Assembly: GCA_002399435.1 (NCBI GenBank)
Contig: DHDO01000040.1
Coordinates: 34,858 to 50,458, forward strand
DNA: 15,601 nucleotides
Origin: Firmicutes bacterium UBA4874
GTDB taxonomy: Bacteria; Bacillota; Clostridia; Caldicoprobacterales; DTU083
Direction: 5' to 3'
The translations under genes were made by a program, and so were the position numbers. The notes beneath the pieces were generated by a model. It did no database searches. It was not told where the DNA came from and saw nothing but the letters and a program-made list of their open reading frames with translations. Each line of letters begins with the position of its first letter. Within the stretch, counting starts at the first letter, position 1. Positions 14,025 through 15,601 of the stretch are shown piece after piece.

Positions 14025-14465
14025 ATGGAGCTGATTACATTTCTCACGCAGCAGAATCAAATATTGCAGAGTCTTCTGGACAGCCTGGAGAAGGAAAAGC
14101 AGGCATTGATACAGGATGACATCCAGGTGATTACGGAGGTCCTGGAAGACAAAAAGCAGGATATGAACCGATTGGAGCAGTTGGAGAAAAGCCGGAGAGA
14201 AGCTTATCCCGATGTTTCGTTGTCGAAGCTGAGGGAATCCGAAAAGCTGACAGACGACCTCGAAGCTGCGGTCAGGGAAAGAAAGCGTCTGGCAGAATCC
14301 ATTTTGGAACTGCAGGAAACCAACCAGATGCTGACAAAGCAGTCCCTGTTTCATACCAACAGGCTCCTGGACATTTTGCTGGGAGACCGGAAGCCGACCT
14401 ATAATGCCAGCGGCAAGGTGGGAGAGCAGGCTGACCGGACTTCCATACTGGATCAGTCCATATAG
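14025..14465 (+). CDS. flgN: Flagellar export chaperone FlgN
   Basis: This is a 146-residue cytoplasmic chaperone that keeps hook-associated proteins FlgK and FlgL ready for export. The protein is almost entirely helical with long heptad-like leucine and glutamate patterns (LLDSLEKEKQALIQDD, MNRLEQLEKSRREA, LELQETNQMLTKQSLFHTNRLLDIL), as is typical of FlgN, a family with low sequence conservation. The call therefore rests on the fold pattern plus the invariant flgM-flgN-flgK gene order. The ATG follows the flgM stop directly (TAAATG), and GGGGAG inside the flgM end is its ribosome site. Confidence 0.85.
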   Translation: MELITFLTQQNQILQSLLDSLEKEKQALIQDDIQVITEVLEDKKQDMNRLEQLEKSRREAYPDVSLSKLRESEKLTDDLEAAVRERKRLAESILELQETNQMLTKQSLFHTNRLLDILLGDRKPTYNASGKVGEQADRTSILDQSI

Positions 14466-14536
14466 ATAAGGCAGGAACGGAAGTAAAAGAGCAGGACCTG
14501 GCTATAAGGGTTCATTATCCAAAGGAAGTGAAATCA

Positions 14537-15601
14537 TTGTCCGGACTTTTTCTAACCATAGACACGGCCAAAAGAGGAATGTTTGCCGTACAGCAGGGGG
14601 TTCAGACGGCAGGTCACAATATTGCCAATGCAGATACCGATGGATTTTCCAGGCAAAGGGTGGAGCTGGTGACCACGCCCGGTTATCGGATCCCGGGAGT
14701 GGGACTGGTTGGGACGGGAGTGGATATTTCCACCATTGCCCGTGTACGGGATGCCTATCTGGATACCCAGATCCGTTATGAAAGCAGTATTGCCGGCCGA
14801 TACAAGGCAAGGCAGGATGTCCTGGAGCAGGTTGAGATGACCTTTATGGAACCCGGGGAAAACGGGCTCAATACCTATATCGGAAAGATGTGGGATGCAT
14901 GGCAGGACCTTGGCAATCACACGGAGAACCCCAATACCCGTATTCTGGTCCGGGAAAATGCCCGGACCCTGACAGACAATATGAATCATCTGTATCGTCG
15001 GCTGGATACCCTGAAGTCCGACAGCATTCATCTGGAAGAGAAAAACGTACAGGATGTCCATTCGATACTTACGCAGGTCGGGAATCTGAACCGGCAGATC
15101 TCCAGAATCCGGATTTCCGGGGAGCAGCCCAATGATTTGGAGGACCAGCGGGATCTGCTGCTGGATCAACTTTCCGGGATAATCGATTTTTCTTCTTCGG
15201 AGGATGAATACGGACAAGTCGCCATTACCCATTCTTTTGGGCCGGATTCCGCGGGTTCCATTGAGCTTCTGGGGACTCAAAAGGGATCGGAGATCAAATA
15301 TGAAATGGCCGTTGTCCGGAGTGTGGAGAGGGACAGCGACGGCAAGTATCATGTATCCGTGGTCCGGGGCGGCAGTTCGCCCGGCGGAGCGGAAACCCTG
15401 ACCCTGACGGAGGAGGAATATAAGGCTTCCGGCATGACGGAGGGCGCCGTTTTATATGATGAAAAGCCAGGGGAGACCCTCAGCAGCAAGGATCTGTTGC
15501 TGCTTCCCGTTTCCGGCGGCTCATTGAAGGGTTATCCCTCCGTCAGTCAGGAGATCTCCGGCTATCAGGACCAGTTGGATGGCCTGGCCAGGGCAATTGC
15601 C
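14537..15601 (+). CDS. flgK: Hook-filament junction protein FlgK (HAP1), 3' end missing
   Basis: These are the first 355 residues of the exported protein that joins the hook to the filament. The N-terminus starts MSGLFLTIDTAKRGMFAVQQ and continues with the rod/hook family motif HNIANADTDGFSRQRVEL (28-45), followed by the FlgK helical region including EPGENGLNTYIGKMWDAW and PNDLEDQRDLLLDQLS. The start is TTG at 14537, fixed by the conserved N-terminus, with AAAGGA (14521-14526) ten bases upstream. The gap after flgN is 71 bases with no clear promoter or terminator, so it is likely cotranscribed with flgM and flgN. The gene is open to the end of the window and continues beyond it. Confidence 0.96.
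   Translation, partial: MSGLFLTIDTAKRGMFAVQQGVQTAGHNIANADTDGFSRQRVELVTTPGYRIPGVGLVGTGVDISTIARVRDAYLDTQIRYESSIAGRYKARQDVLEQVEMTFMEPGENGLNTYIGKMWDAWQDLGNHTENPNTRILVRENARTLTDNMNHLYRRLDTLKSDSIHLEEKNVQDVHSILTQVGNLNRQISRIRISGEQPNDLEDQRDLLLDQLSGIIDFSSSEDEYGQVAITHSFGPDSAGSIELLGTQKGSEIKYEMAVVRSVERDSDGKYHVSVVRGGSSPGGAETLTLTEEEYKASGMTEGAVLYDEKPGETLSSKDLLLLPVSGGSLKGYPSVSQEISGYQDQLDGLARAIA

Noticed and set aside
13587..14354. A 255-codon minus-strand frame opposite flgM and flgN
   Set aside because: It spans two well-supported genes and their junction; there is no domain and no start site.

Overview
The window comes from a flagellated, Gram-positive-type bacterium, most likely of the Clostridia and perhaps a Lachnospiraceae relative. 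The evidence is the FliY form of the motor switch (a CheC-like part fused to a FliN part), a CheD gene, CheY/CheA of the Bacillus/Thermotoga type, strong GGAGG ribosome sites, several TTG/GTG starts, and two promoters of the flagellar sigma-28 (SigD/FliA) class. The taxonomic assignment is inference. I see no tRNA, rRNA, CRISPR array, transposase or integrase.

Left part (1-4361): the 3' two thirds of a P1B heavy-metal ATPase (Cd/Zn type) comes first. Next is a small intergenic block with a possible promoter-terminator unit, and a 60-residue single-span membrane protein on the minus strand. Diverging from that gene is a two-gene regulatory unit of a LytTR response regulator and a GHKL histidine kinase with only two membrane spans; the two overlap by 8 bases. 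It converges on a minus-strand tandem-GNAT acetyltransferase gene that starts with TTG.

Right part (4445-15601): a contiguous chemotaxis and motor-switch run on the plus strand, in the order cheA - receptor gene - cheW - cheR - cheD - cheY - fliM - fliY, then flgM - flgN - flgK (flgK runs off the window). A near-consensus sigma-28 promoter lies ahead of cheA (4445-4471) and a second, weaker one ahead of flgM (13583-13609). The proteins form one pathway. The receptor, CheW and CheA make CheY-P, CheR and CheD adjust the receptor, FliM (with its EIDSLL motif) reads CheY-P, and FliY carries both CheC-type phosphatase motifs that would remove it. FlgM, FlgN and FlgK belong to the late stage (anti-sigma-28, hook-filament chaperone, hook-filament junction). 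No cheB, cheC, cheX or cheV lies inside the window.

The most striking feature is the number of short tandem repeats: 16 bp x4 downstream of the kinase, 19 bp x4 in the cheA leader, a 41-bp duplication at the cheR 3' end that rewrites its C-terminus, 18 bp x4 in the fliY linker, and 14 bp x3-4 in the flgM leader. Both sigma-28-type leaders have a tandem repeat between promoter and ribosome site, and in cheA the ribosome site itself sits in the last repeat copy. This suggests copy-number variation could tune chemotaxis and FlgM output, which is a hypothesis that can be tested by comparing strains.
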